DNA of 64,000 nucleotides from positions 62,001 to 126,000 of the forward strand of contig JAJFGJ010000034.1 of the NCBI GenBank assembly GCA_021776175.1. Reading direction: 5' to 3'. The stretch is from Kiloniellaceae bacterium (GTDB lineage: Bacteria > Pseudomonadota > Alphaproteobacteria > Kiloniellales > J153). This document shows, one piece after another, positions 29,975 through 39,043 of this stretch. A program made the position numbers and the translations under genes. The notes beneath the pieces were generated by a model, which saw nothing but the letters and a program-made list of their open reading frames with translations, was not told where the DNA came from and did not search any database. Position 1 is the stretch's first letter. Every line of letters starts with the position of its first letter.

Positions 29975-31279
29975 GTGGAATTTTTTCGCCGCCTGACCGA
30001 ACCCCTGGCCGCAAAGGCGGCGCGCGAACGCACGCGCGCGCTCATCGAGGCGGCCATGGCCACCGCCGCCCTGGTCGCCTGTATCGACCGCCCCGCCGGC
30101 CTGGCCCAGCGTCTCTTGCTCGACCAGATCCTGGATGGCGTGGAAAGTTTGCGTGGCGACGACCCTCATGTGGCGGTCGAGGTCTTCGACCGCTTCGCGG
30201 CGGCTATATCCGAGAACCCCGAGGCCGGCCGGGCGGCGGCGCTGACCGCGATATCGGGCTTCGCCGGTGCTTCGGATACTCCGGCGCTACTGCTTCGCAT
30301 CGCCACCGCCATGGCCGCCGCCCAAGGCCCCGCGAGCGCGAACGCGGTGGCGGAGATCGCGCGGATTGCCAAGCTCCTTGGCCTCCCTCACGAGGAGCCA
30401 CCGACCCCCGATAGCGATGTCGAGGCGGGGCCGCGCACGGTTATCGTGCTGGGCAACGAAAAAGGCGGGACCGGCAAATCAACCACGGCCCTGCACTTGG
30501 CCGTAAGCCTCATGACCCAAGGCCACAAAGTCGGGACCGTCGATCTCGATGGCCACCAAGGCACCTTGTCGCGCTACATCGCCAATCGGACCGAATTCGT
30601 TAAGCGCGGCGAGCGCACGCTACCGGTTCCCCAGCATTGCCGGATCGCGCCCTCAAGCTTGCGCGACCGGGTCGAGGCCCATGCCGATGAGCGGGCGGAG
30701 CTGCAATCCGCCTTCAAGCTTCTGCGCGGCTGCCGCTTCATCCTCGTCGATACGCCGGGAAGCCACACCCATCTGTCGCATCTGGGATTGGAATTCGCCG
30801 ATATCCTGATCACGCCTATGAATGACAGCTTTCTGGACCTCGACGTGCTGGCCCAGGTCGATCGCGGCCGGCGCGAGATCGTGGAGCCAAGCGCGTACGG
30901 CCGCTTGGTGCTCGAGGAGAACGGCCGCCGCCAGGCCGCCGGCCGCGAGGTTATCGACTGGATCGTCATGCGCAACCGCCTGGCCCACCTCGATGCCCGC
31001 AATACCCGTGAAATGGACGCGCTGCTGCGCCAGCTGGGCGGGCGCATGGGATTTCGCCTGCATTCGGGTTTGAGCGAGCGTGTCGTCTTTCGCGAGCTGT
31101 TTTACAACGGATTGACGTTGCTCGATCCTCTCGTGTCCAACGGCGGTAACGGGACCGGCGTCGCGCTTAGCGCCCGTGCCTTGGCCGGACATCACCGCGC
31201 CCGGTGCGAAGTCGAAGACTTGACCGCCGCCCTGCGGCTTAAGGACGGCGATGACAGTGCCCACGCCGCCGCCCAATGA
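29975..31279 (+). CDS. TerB-like/MipZ fusion: division-plane positioning ATPase
   Basis: The C-terminal ~280 residues are a MipZ-type ParA/MinD ATPase. They carry a deviant Walker A VLGNEKGGTGKSTTALHLA (about 157-175), VGTVDLDGHQGTLSRY, ILVDTPGSHTHLSHLGLEFADILITPMNDSFLD and the MipZ-typical VFRELFYNGLTLLD. In Caulobacter MipZ binds ParB at the chromosome pole and blocks FtsZ assembly there. The N-terminal ~135 residues are an all-helical region resembling TerB/DjlA-type domains (ARERTRALIEAAMATAALVACID, then LLDQILDG and a second helical repeat to AKLLGLP). Textbook MipZ lacks it. GTG at 29975 is the chosen start; a TTG at 29924 is possible. MipZ identity is strong; the TerB call is by pattern. 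Confidence 0.8.
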   Translation: MEFFRRLTEPLAAKAARERTRALIEAAMATAALVACIDRPAGLAQRLLLDQILDGVESLRGDDPHVAVEVFDRFAAAISENPEAGRAAALTAISGFAGASDTPALLLRIATAMAAAQGPASANAVAEIARIAKLLGLPHEEPPTPDSDVEAGPRTVIVLGNEKGGTGKSTTALHLAVSLMTQGHKVGTVDLDGHQGTLSRYIANRTEFVKRGERTLPVPQHCRIAPSSLRDRVEAHADERAELQSAFKLLRGCRFILVDTPGSHTHLSHLGLEFADILITPMNDSFLDLDVLAQVDRGRREIVEPSAYGRLVLEENGRRQAAGREVIDWIVMRNRLAHLDARNTREMDALLRQLGGRMGFRLHSGLSERVVFRELFYNGLTLLDPLVSNGGNGTGVALSARALAGHHRARCEVEDLTAALRLKDGDDSAHAAAQ

Positions 31280-31724
31280 GGTCTGGATGAAGATGCACAA
31301 AGACGACCCATGGATGCCGGCACCGGACTACGGCCGGTCGCTGCGTGGCTTCGGGGTGAACCTGCTGGTTCGCGACGTGGCGCGTTCCAGCGCTTTCTTG
31401 ATTGACGTTCTGGGTCTCGAAAAGGTCTATGCCAACCCAGATTTCGCGGTCCTGCGCCATGCCGGGCACGACATCATCCTGCACGCCGACCACACCTACA
31501 GCGACCACCCGTTGCTGGCGCTAACCGGCGATGGCGCGATACGAGGCACTGGGGCGGAGCTTCGCCTCTACGGCCTCGATCCCGATGCGGCCGAGGCGCG
31601 GGCGCGGGCGCGCGGTGACGCCGTGCTGGCCGCCACCGCCGACAAGCCGCACGGCCTGCGCGAATGCTACCTCGCCGACCCCGATGGCTACATCTGGGTG
31701 CCAAGCGCGGCGCTGGCGGCCTAG
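31251..31724 (+). CDS. VOC (glyoxalase/bleomycin resistance-like) family protein
   Basis: A 157-residue vicinal-oxygen-chelate protein. GFGVNLLVRDVARSSAFLIDVLGLEKVYANPDFAVLRHAGHDIILHAD is the first beta-alpha-beta-beta-beta module, and GLRECYLADPDGYIWVPS the second. The family includes glyoxalases, extradiol dioxygenases and antibiotic-binding proteins, so no reaction can be named. The annotated start overlaps the MipZ gene by 29 bp; in-frame methionines 12 and 14 codons downstream offer shorter starts with only a tiny or no overlap. Co-transcription with the MipZ gene is likely, but a functional link is not implied. Confidence 0.8.
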   Translation: MTVPTPPPNEVWMKMHKDDPWMPAPDYGRSLRGFGVNLLVRDVARSSAFLIDVLGLEKVYANPDFAVLRHAGHDIILHADHTYSDHPLLALTGDGAIRGTGAELRLYGLDPDAAEARARARGDAVLAATADKPHGLRECYLADPDGYIWVPSAALAA

Positions 31725-31736
31725 GGCGCTTCTCCC

Positions 31737-32444
31737 TCACCCATACCTGAGGACCCGGTCGCCGTGTTGGCGCAACCAAGCACGGGCGTCGGGGGCGTTC
31801 GCGGTGAGACGCGCCGTTAAGGCCCAAAAGCGCGGCCCGTGGTTCATGTGCTTCAGGTGCGCGACCTCGTGGGCGACCACGTAGTCCAGCACCTCCTCCG
31901 GCGTCAGGATCAAGCGCCAGCAGAAATTAAGGCTGCCATCGCTGCCGCAACTGCCCCAACGTGTCCTGGTTTCGCGAACCGATACCCGGAGCACGGTTTC
32001 TTGTATTTTCGCGGCCTTGGAGCGCGCCCGCGCGGCAAGCTCGCGCCGCGCCTCGACTTTCAGGAAGTCCGCGATACGGCGCGGTAGATGCTCGGCGTGC
32101 CCGCTGGCCCAGACCACGCCCTCGGCCCGCCAGACGCCCCGGCGCCCCCCGGGGTCATGGCGGATCACGTGTTTTTGGCCCAGGATTGGCACGATGGCGC
32201 CGTCTCCAAAGGGGATGCGCGCCGGCAAGGCATCGAGTTGATCGAGCAGCCAAGCCGACTTGTATTCGGCGAATTCGAGGCCTTCGCGCAAGGCGGCACG
32301 GCGCGGCAGGATCAGGCGGACCGCCCTGGCGGCGCCGTCCACGCGTAACGAAATATGCCGCGCCTGCGCGTGCCGGGCGACCTTTAAGGGGACTTCCCGG
32401 CCTTCCAAACGCAGTATACTGGGGTGGCGGCGCGAATCAGCCAT
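31737..32444 (-). CDS. YgjP-like zinc metallopeptidase domain protein
   Basis: A 235-residue protein of the YgjP/DUF45 metallopeptidase group (M48-like fold). The zinc-binding motif HEVAHLKHMNHGPRFW (HExxH at about residue 188, third ligand downstream) is intact, and the family segment TRWGSCGSDGSLNFCWRLILTPEEVLDYVVAHE precedes it. I chose the ATG at 32444; an earlier in-frame ATG at 32480 would add 12 residues and nearly touch the Ada gene. No signal peptide, so cytoplasmic. The natural substrate of these proteins is generally unknown. Confidence 0.88.
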   Translation of the reverse strand: MADSRRHPSILRLEGREVPLKVARHAQARHISLRVDGAARAVRLILPRRAALREGLEFAEYKSAWLLDQLDALPARIPFGDGAIVPILGQKHVIRHDPGGRRGVWRAEGVVWASGHAEHLPRRIADFLKVEARRELAARARSKAAKIQETVLRVSVRETRTRWGSCGSDGSLNFCWRLILTPEEVLDYVVAHEVAHLKHMNHGPRFWALTARLTANAPDARAWLRQHGDRVLRYG

Positions 32445-32483
32445 ATATGATGTATAGCGCGCGTCCTCGCGCCGGGACAAGAA

Positions 32484-33398
32484 TCAGCTTTTGCCAGGTT
32501 GTGCCGTGCCGTATTGGGCCTCTTGGGCCAAAAGCGCCCGTTTGCGCTCAACTCCCCAACGATAGCCCGCCAAGGCGCCATCCTGACGCAGCGCCCGGTG
32601 GCATGGGATCAGAATAGAGACCGGATTGGTGGCGCAGGCCCGGCCGACCGCGCGCTGGCCCTTGGGGATGCCAAGACGTTCGGCGATCTGTGAATAGCTG
32701 CGGGTTTCGCCGTAGGGGATGGCCAGCAGTTCCTGCCAGACCCGGCGTTGAAACGCGGTCGCGCGCACATCGAGCGGTAAGCTGGGGTGGGGGGCTTCGC
32801 CCGCCAAGTGGCTTAGCAAAAGGTCGAGCGCGGGCGCGATCGCCGCCTCGTTTCTAACAATTTCATCGGCTTGGGGGAATTCGGCCCGCAACTCACGCGC
32901 TAAGGCGGCATCGCCGCCGCCCAAGGCCAGGAAGCAAACTCCTTTCGCGGTTGTCGCCACCAGCAGTCGTCCGAGCGGCGACTCGACGACGGCGTAAGCG
33001 ATACGCGCGCCCTTGCCGCCCTTGGCATAGGACGCCGGGGTCATGCCCAATTGCGAGCGGGAATCCTCGTAAACACGGCTGGAGGAGCCATATCCGGCGG
33101 CATAGGTCGCGCCGGCGACCGACTCGCCGCTCTTGAGCTCGTCCCTGAAGCGGCGCGCGCGCCGGGCGTCGGCGTAGTCGCGCGGGGTGACGCCCATGGC
33201 GCGCTTGAACAAGCGCTGCAGGTGCCACGGGCTCAAGCCGACTTCGCTCGATAGCTCGGCCAGGGTGACGCTCTGTCCGTCCATCCGCTCGATATGGGCG
33301 CAGGCCGCGCGCACCTGGGCGAGGTGGCGCGCCGACAAGGACTTGGCCGTTGGCGCCGACTTGGCTGCCGTCGCCGGTTTCGCGGACACTACCGTCAT
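32484..33398 (-). CDS. AraC-type regulator/methylated-DNA-cysteine methyltransferase (Ada-like)
   Basis: A 304-residue fusion of an AraC helix-turn-helix domain (about 25-125; VGLSPWHLQRLFKRAMGVTPRDYADARR) and an O6-alkylguanine-DNA alkyltransferase domain (about 135-295). The latter has the active-site motif PVSILIPCHRALRQDG and the DNA-binding FQRRVWQELLAIPYGETRSYSQIA. E. coli Ada also has an N-terminal zinc domain whose Cys38 takes methyl groups from phosphotriesters and switches the protein into an activator. That domain is absent here, so this protein can repair alkylguanine but must be regulated differently. It is followed by the YgjP-like gene on the same strand. Confidence 0.9.
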   Translation of the reverse strand: MTVVSAKPATAAKSAPTAKSLSARHLAQVRAACAHIERMDGQSVTLAELSSEVGLSPWHLQRLFKRAMGVTPRDYADARRARRFRDELKSGESVAGATYAAGYGSSSRVYEDSRSQLGMTPASYAKGGKGARIAYAVVESPLGRLLVATTAKGVCFLALGGGDAALARELRAEFPQADEIVRNEAAIAPALDLLLSHLAGEAPHPSLPLDVRATAFQRRVWQELLAIPYGETRSYSQIAERLGIPKGQRAVGRACATNPVSILIPCHRALRQDGALAGYRWGVERKRALLAQEAQYGTAQPGKS

Positions 33399-33460
33399 GG
33401 CATGGATACTCCCGAGTATTCGCTTCCGAGCCAGATTTTAGCAGGCCCGGCGGCCGTGCT

Positions 33461-34405
33461 CTATCCGAAGCTTGCGCGAGATGGGCTCTGGCCGGCCCGG
33501 CGCGTCGCCGGTTGGCCCATAAGGTACGGCTTCATGTTTTCGCGGAACATGGCCACGAACTCCGACAGGATCAGGGAGCGCGGTCTGTGGGCGGGGTAAA
33601 GAATTCCCAGGCCAAAGGACAAAGCGGGCTCGAATCGGCGAACCTCCAAGCCACGATCGACAAATTCGTCGGCGTCGATGGGGCTGACAATGGACACCCC
33701 GGCACCCTCGCTCACCATGATGCAGGCGGAGGCGAATTGGCGCGTTTCCACCCGCACGTCGAAGCGCGCGCTGGCTTGATCGAAGGCCTGGCGTAAGGCG
33801 TGAAAATGTGGGTGATCGCGGTTCATGGCGATAATCGGAACCCCGTCCAGGTCGCTGGGAGTCAGGACGTCCCGCGCGCTCAAGGGATGCCCCTTGGGCA
33901 AGATACACACGCAACGCACATGCAGGCTTTCGGATTCAATCGCCGGGTGGTCGGTCGGAATTTCGGTAAATCCGACATCGTACTGCTGCGCCATGATCCA
34001 CTCTTGGACCCGCTGATTGTGGCTGGGTTGAAGAGAAATGGTGATGTCAGGGTGCAGCGTCAGAAATTTGGCGACCATGCGGGGCAGCAAACTGGTGGCG
34101 AAGCCTGGAAGGCAGGCTATTCGCAGATGCCCGGTTCGCCGGTGGCGGATGTCCTCGGCGATCTGGCCGATATGGTCGAGATTGGTAATCGCCTGTTCAA
34201 CGTCGCTCAGCAAGAAGGTCGCCTCCGGCGTCGGTTGCAGCCGCCCGCGCCGGCGGCTGAACAGGGGAAACCCGAAATCTTGTTCGAGCCCGGCAATGAG
34301 ACGGCTCACCGCGGGCTGAGATATGCGCAGCATTTCCGCCGCTTGGGTGACGCTGGCGGCGTGCATGACAGCGCGAAACGCCTCCAGTTGCCGGAGCCTG
34401 ATCAT
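33461..34405 (-). CDS. LysR family transcriptional regulator
   Basis: A 314-residue LysR regulator. The N-terminal winged helix (LRQLEAFRAVMHAASVTQAAEMLRISQPAVSRLIAGLEQDFGFPLFSRRRGRLQPT) is followed by a typical two-lobed effector-binding domain. It diverges from the ugp operon with 356 bp between starts. LysR proteins usually control a divergent neighbour, so the glycerol-3-phosphate transporter is its most likely target; the effector is unknown. In many bacteria ugp is controlled by PhoB, but I saw no Pho box here, which fits LysR control. Confidence 0.9.
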   Translation of the reverse strand: MIRLRQLEAFRAVMHAASVTQAAEMLRISQPAVSRLIAGLEQDFGFPLFSRRRGRLQPTPEATFLLSDVEQAITNLDHIGQIAEDIRHRRTGHLRIACLPGFATSLLPRMVAKFLTLHPDITISLQPSHNQRVQEWIMAQQYDVGFTEIPTDHPAIESESLHVRCVCILPKGHPLSARDVLTPSDLDGVPIIAMNRDHPHFHALRQAFDQASARFDVRVETRQFASACIMVSEGAGVSIVSPIDADEFVDRGLEVRRFEPALSFGLGILYPAHRPRSLILSEFVAMFRENMKPYLMGQPATRRAGQSPSRASFG

Positions 34406-34607
34406 GATGCCCTGTCCTTTGCGCCGGGTCTTGTTTCACGCCGCGCGGTTTATCGCCCGGCTATCCTGGCAATACTATAACATCAAGACATGGAATTGTT
34501 CATTTTAGATATTTGACATTATGGCGCCTGATGCTCAGGGTCGGAATAATGCTCGGGTCTGGGACAAGGGCCAGCCATGAGGGACGGTCGGCAATCCGGG
34601 CTCTCGA

Positions 34608-34621
34608 CCACGCGATCGTGG
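34608..34621. promoter_or_regulatory. Inverted repeat, possible operator
   Basis: CCACG-CGAT-CGTGG, perfect 5-bp arms, 140 bp upstream of ugpB. Possible regulator site; symmetry is the only evidence. Confidence 0.3.
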
Positions 34622-34655
34622 CGTTGGAATGACGGGGCCGAAAAATCTAGTTCCG

Positions 34656-34680
34656 GCGATCACGCCACAGACGTGATCGC
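34656..34680. promoter_or_regulatory. Strong inverted repeat upstream of ugpB
   Basis: GCGATCACG (34656-34664) and CGTGATCGC (34672-34680) are perfect 9-bp arms around a 7-base spacer, 81 bp before ugpB. It could be an operator for the divergent LysR protein or another regulator, or an RNA hairpin in the leader. Confidence 0.45.
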
Positions 34681-34761
34681 CATTACGAAGACGGGACCAT
34701 CGCGGCCCGGTGCGCGGTCCGCGTAAGTCTCGCCGGTTTTATTCGACAGGGAGAATTCAGG

Positions 34762-36084
34762 ATGCATTTGCGCAAGACAATCACCGCCGCCGCCACGATA
34801 TTTGCCGTGGCGATCGGTGCCGGCGCCGCTTCGGCGGCGACCGAAATACAATGGTGGCACGCCATGGGCGGCGTCAACGGCGAACGGGTCAACAAAATCG
34901 CCAATGACTTCAACGCCACCCAATCCGACTATAAAGTCATGCCCGTCTTCAAGGGCAATTACACCGAGACCATGACCGCCGCCATCGCGGCGTTCCGGGC
35001 CAAGCAACAGCCCCACATCGTACAGGTCTTCGAAGTCGGCACCGCCACCATGATGGCCGCCAAGGGCGCGGTTTATCCGATCGAGGATCTGATGAAGGAT
35101 TCGGGAATATCCTTCGACAAGTCGATCTATCTGCCGGCCGTGATTTCCTATTACCAGCGACCCAACGGCGATCTTTTGTCGATGCCGTTCAACTCCTCCA
35201 CACCGGTACTCTGGTACAACAAGGATGCATTCAAAAAAGCCGGCGTTTCGGCGCCGCCAACAACCTGGGACGAGATGAAGAGCGCCTCGCAAAAACTGGT
35301 CGCGGCCGGTTATAAGTGCGGCTTCTCATTCGGCTGGCAGTCTTGGGTCATGGTCGAAAACTTCAGCTCCTGGCACAATCTTGCGCTGGGTACTCAGGAA
35401 AACGGTTTCGCCGGCCTGGGCACAAAGTTCACTTTCAACAACGACGCGGTTAAATCCCGCCTCGCGACCATCGCCAGCTGGTCCAAGGACAAGCTGTTCA
35501 AATACGGTGGGCGCCGCGGCGACAGCCTTTCGATGTTCACCAACGGCGAATGCGGCATGTGGATGAATTCATCGGCCTATTACGGCAGCATCAAGAAGCA
35601 GGCCAAGTTCGAGTTCGGCCAGTCCATGCTGCCGCTCGACACCGGTGCCGCCAGCAAGCCGCAAAACTCGATCATCGGCGGCGCCACCTTGTGGGTGCTC
35701 AAAGGGCATGACCAGGGCGATTACAAGGGTGTCGGCCTGTTCATGAATTTCCTGTCGTCGCCCGAGGTTCAGGCCTGGTGGCATCAGGAAACCGGCTATG
35801 TGCCGATCACCACGCCGGCCTACGAGCTTTCCAAAAGCCAAGGCTTCTATGGCGGCAACCCGGGCACCGATACGGCAATCAAGCAGCTTAGCCTAAACAC
35901 GCCGACACCGAATTCGCGTGGCCTGCGGTTCGGCAGCTTCGTGCAGATCAGAGACATCATCAACGAAGAGATGGAAGCGGTCTGGAACGGTTCGAAGACG
36001 GCCGACGAGGCGCTCGACGACGCCGCGGAGCGTGGTAACAAGCTGCTCAGAAAGTTCGAAAAAGCCAATACACCAAGCCAATAA
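34762..36084 (+). CDS. ugpB: sn-glycerol-3-phosphate ABC transporter, substrate-binding protein
   Basis: Periplasmic binding protein for glycerol-3-phosphate and glycerophosphodiesters. The 440 residues begin with a signal peptide (cleavage near ASAATE) and continue with the family sequence TEIQWWHAMGGVNGERVNKIANDFN, FKGNYTETMTAAIAAFRAKQQPHIVQVFEVGTATMM and, late, WWHQETGYVPIT. Close resemblance to E. coli UgpB throughout, with similar length. First gene of a canonical ugpB-A-E-C order, preceded by a good ribosome-binding site (GACAGGGAG). Confidence 0.93.
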   Translation: MHLRKTITAAATIFAVAIGAGAASAATEIQWWHAMGGVNGERVNKIANDFNATQSDYKVMPVFKGNYTETMTAAIAAFRAKQQPHIVQVFEVGTATMMAAKGAVYPIEDLMKDSGISFDKSIYLPAVISYYQRPNGDLLSMPFNSSTPVLWYNKDAFKKAGVSAPPTTWDEMKSASQKLVAAGYKCGFSFGWQSWVMVENFSSWHNLALGTQENGFAGLGTKFTFNNDAVKSRLATIASWSKDKLFKYGGRRGDSLSMFTNGECGMWMNSSAYYGSIKKQAKFEFGQSMLPLDTGAASKPQNSIIGGATLWVLKGHDQGDYKGVGLFMNFLSSPEVQAWWHQETGYVPITTPAYELSKSQGFYGGNPGTDTAIKQLSLNTPTPNSRGLRFGSFVQIRDIINEEMEAVWNGSKTADEALDDAAERGNKLLRKFEKANTPSQ

Positions 36085-36168
36085 GAGAAACCTCACCGGG
36101 TTGGCGTTTCCCGGCTTCGGCCTTGCGGCCGAAGCCGGGGGCGCTGATCGGCTCCGAGGTCTTCCGAT

Positions 36169-37050
36169 ATGCTGAAACGCGTCCATTTTGGTTCCTCATG
36201 GCTGCCGTTCGCGCTTGTCGCACCGCAGATAATTATAACCGTGGTGTTCTTCATTTGGCCGGCCAGCCAGGCGCTTTATCAATCGCTTCTGGTCGAGGAC
36301 GCCTTTGGACTGAGTTCGGAATTCGTTTGGTTCGATAATTTCATCGAACTGTTCGGCGACGAGCATTACCTGGGCGCCTTCCAGCGCACGATTTTTTTCT
36401 CATTCTCCGTCGCCTTTTTGTCCATGTCTTTCGCTCTGACCCTGGCGGCCATGGCCGACCGGGTGATCAAGGGGGCGACGACCTACCGGACATTTTTGAT
36501 CTGGCCCTATGCCGTGGCGCCCGTGGTTTCCGGCGCCCTGTGGGTGTTCATGTTCGACCCGACCCTAGGCATCTTCACCTACACTCTGGGCGCCTTGGGA
36601 TATGAGTGGAACCACAAGCTGAACGGCGGCGAAGCGATGTTCCTTGTTATCGTCGCCTCGGCCTGGAAACAGGTCGCCTACAATTTCCTGTTCTTCCTTG
36701 CCGCCATGCAGTCGATCCCCAAATCCCTGATCGAGGCGGCGGCGATAGACGGTGCCGGGCCGACGCGGCGCTTTTTCTCGATCATTCTCCCGCTGATTTC
36801 TCCGACCACCTTCTTTCTGATGGTGATAAACGTGGTCTTCGCCTTTTTCGAGACCTTCGGCATCGTTCATGCGGTAACCCAGGGGGGGCCCGCCAAGGCT
36901 ACCGAGATACTGGTCTACAAAGTCTTCAACGATGGCTTCATCGGCCTCGACCTGGGCGGGTCGGCGGCGCAGTCGGTGATACTAATGCTGATTGTCATAT
37001 CGCTGACCGTCATTCAGTTCCGCTACGTGGAAAAGAGGGTCGAGTACTGA
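36169..37050 (+). CDS. ugpA: sn-glycerol-3-phosphate ABC transporter permease UgpA
   Basis: One of the two membrane subunits of the importer. The 293 residues show six predicted membrane helices, the first at 14-36 ([24 protein letters not shown]), and the EAA coupling motif [22 protein letters not shown] (about 188) that contacts the ATPase. Its stop and the ugpE start share one base. An 84-bp gap separates it from ugpB. Confidence 0.93.
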   Translation: MLKRVHFGSSWLPFALVAPQIIITVVFFIWPASQALYQSLLVEDAFGLSSEFVWFDNFIELFGDEHYLGAFQRTIFFSFSVAFLSMSFALTLAAMADRVIKGATTYRTFLIWPYAVAPVVSGALWVFMFDPTLGIFTYTLGALGYEWNHKLNGGEAMFLVIVASAWKQVAYNFLFFLAAMQSIPKSLIEAAAIDGAGPTRRFFSIILPLISPTTFFLMVINVVFAFFETFGIVHAVTQGGPAKATEILVYKVFNDGFIGLDLGGSAAQSVILMLIVISLTVIQFRYVEKRVEY

Positions 37051-37898
37051 TGATTGAACACCGGCCCATGGTGACCTTCGTCTCGCACCTCGTATTGATC
37101 TTCGGTGTGGCGATCATCGCCTTTCCCATATGGATTACCTTCGTCGCCTCGACCCACGAAGCCGCGCGCATGGTGCAAATTCCCTTGCCGCTGCTGCCGG
37201 GCGATCAGTTCTTCAACAATCTTGAATTGACGCTGTTCAAAGGGCTCCAAGGCGCGGGCGCGCCGCCGGTCGGTTTCATGATGGTCAACAGCCTGGTCAT
37301 GGCCTTGATGATTGCCGTCGGCAAGATCGCCATTTCCTTGATCTCGGCTTTCGCCATCGTCTATTTCAAATTCCCATTCCGCATGGGTTTCTTCTGGATG
37401 ATATTCATCACCTTGATGCTGCCGGTCGAGGTGCGCATTTTACCGACTTTCGAAGTGGTGGCCAATCTCGGCATGCTGAATACCTACTGGGGTTTGAGCA
37501 TCCCCTTGATCGCCTCTGCGACGGCGACCTTCATGTTTCGCCAGGTGTTCCTGACGATACCCGATGAGTTGTTGGAAGCGGCGCGTATCGACGGCGCCGG
37601 GCCGATGCGGTTCTTTGTCGATATTCTGGTGCCCTTGTCGCGCACCAATATTGCCGCTCTGTTCGTCATCCTCTTCATCTATGGCTGGAACCAGTACCTG
37701 TGGCCGCTGCTAGTGACCACGGATCAGAGCATGTACACCGTCGTCATGGGTATCAAGCAGATGCTGGAGGCCGCCGAACAATCCCCCGACTGGCATCAGA
37801 TCATGATGACGTCGCTGCTGGCCATGTTACCGCCGGTATTCGTGGTCGTATTCATGCAACGATTGTTCGTCAAAGGTTTGACCGAGACCGAAAAGTAA
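37050..37898 (+). CDS. ugpE: sn-glycerol-3-phosphate ABC transporter permease UgpE
   Basis: Second membrane subunit, 282 residues. I took the ATG at 37050, overlapping the ugpA stop (TGATG), because it begins directly before the first membrane helix; the frame is open further upstream only inside ugpA. The EAA motif EAARIDGAGPMRFFVDILVPLS is at about residue 177. The C-terminal FVVVFMQRLFVKGLTETEK is very close to E. coli UgpE. Confidence 0.93.
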   Translation: MIEHRPMVTFVSHLVLIFGVAIIAFPIWITFVASTHEAARMVQIPLPLLPGDQFFNNLELTLFKGLQGAGAPPVGFMMVNSLVMALMIAVGKIAISLISAFAIVYFKFPFRMGFFWMIFITLMLPVEVRILPTFEVVANLGMLNTYWGLSIPLIASATATFMFRQVFLTIPDELLEAARIDGAGPMRFFVDILVPLSRTNIAALFVILFIYGWNQYLWPLLVTTDQSMYTVVMGIKQMLEAAEQSPDWHQIMMTSLLAMLPPVFVVVFMQRLFVKGLTETEK

Positions 37899-37919
37899 AT
37901 CGAATTTAGGTTATTCAAT

Positions 37920-38999
37920 ATGGCTGAGATACATCTAAACAAAGTTCATAAATCCTATGGCGAGGATGAAGTCCTCCACGGCATCGACTGGCATATCCGC
38001 GACGGCGAATTCGTGGTTATCGTCGGCCCCAGCGGCTGTGGAAAGTCGACGCTTTTGCGCATGATCGCCGGGCTGGAAAGTATTACCCAGGGGGAAATCT
38101 CGATCGGCGAGCGCGTCGTTAACGACTTGGAACCGGCGGAACGCGATATCGCCATGGTGTTTCAAAACTATGCGCTCTATCCCCATATGTCGGTTTACAA
38201 CAACATGGCTTACGGGTTGAAAATCCGCGGCCTTCCCAAGGATGAAATTGAACGAAGGGTCAAGCAGACCGCGGAAATTCTGGAAATCGGCGATTACCTG
38301 AAGCGTTCTCCCCGCCAACTCAGCGGCGGCCAAAGGCAGCGTGTCGCCATGGGCCGCGCCATCGTCCGCGAACCCAGCGTGTTTCTGTTCGACGAGCCGC
38401 TGTCCAACCTGGATGCCAAGCTGCGCGTTCAGATGCGCCTGGAAATCAAGAAACTTCAGCAACGGCTCGGCATTACCAGCGTCTATGTCACCCATGACCA
38501 AGTCGAGGCCATGACCCTGGGGCACCGGCTGATGGTTCTCAACGGCGGACACGTCGAGCAACTGGGAACGCCGATCGAACTTTACGAACGCCCGGCGACA
38601 AAATTCGTGGCGGGCTTCATCGGTTCTCCGTCGATGAATTTTCTCGATGCGAACATTAGTGAAAGCGGGAAAAGTATCGAGTTTTCCGGCGGTAACGCTC
38701 TCGATATTCCCCAGAGCCTATCAAGCCAAGCGAATCGCCGGCTGACCATAGGGATGCGGCCCGAGCACCTGCGCGTGGATGAAAGCAAATCCCAAACGAC
38801 CGCGCACACGGTTCATGTCGTCGAGCATCTGGGGGCCGATACGTTGGTGCATGGGAGTTTCGGCAACGGCGGTTCCGATCTGACCGTTCGCCTTAACGGC
38901 ATCAGGACCATCGACGAAGGCGAGGTCCTGCCGCTTGCCATAGATCCAAAAAACATCCACCTCTTCGATCCCGAAAGCGGCAAGCGAATAAATTCTTAG
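37920..38999 (+). CDS. ugpC: sn-glycerol-3-phosphate ABC transporter ATPase UgpC
   Basis: ATPase subunit of the importer, 359 residues. Walker [10 protein letters not shown] (about 36-44), signature [19 protein letters not shown] (about 134) and Walker [17 protein letters not shown] are intact. The C-terminal ~120 residues form the MalK-type OB-fold regulatory domain ([24 protein letters not shown]). It completes ugpBAEC and lies 44 bp before the phosphodiesterase gene, which is probably part of the same transcript. Confidence 0.93.
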   Translation: MAEIHLNKVHKSYGEDEVLHGIDWHIRDGEFVVIVGPSGCGKSTLLRMIAGLESITQGEISIGERVVNDLEPAERDIAMVFQNYALYPHMSVYNNMAYGLKIRGLPKDEIERRVKQTAEILEIGDYLKRSPRQLSGGQRQRVAMGRAIVREPSVFLFDEPLSNLDAKLRVQMRLEIKKLQQRLGITSVYVTHDQVEAMTLGHRLMVLNGGHVEQLGTPIELYERPATKFVAGFIGSPSMNFLDANISESGKSIEFSGGNALDIPQSLSSQANRRLTIGMRPEHLRVDESKSQTTAHTVHVVEHLGADTLVHGSFGNGGSDLTVRLNGIRTIDEGEVLPLAIDPKNIHLFDPESGKRINS

Positions 39000-39043
39000 A
39001 GGCGCCGCACCGGCCCGCGTGGACTTTCTATGTAGGGGGGCGC

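Larger units (their letters stand above)
34406..34761. other. Divergent control region between lysR and ugpB
   Basis: 356 bp with no supportable gene. It contains two inverted repeats annotated separately (34608-34621 and 34656-34680) and an A+T-rich stretch near 34480-34525 (ATAACATCAAG to TTTGACATTATGG) suitable for the lysR promoter. No PhoB box of the CTGTCAT type was found. Confidence 0.5.

Noticed and set aside
34406..34761. Pho box upstream of ugpB
   Set aside because: No pair of CTGTCAT-like 7-mers with the right spacing was seen.
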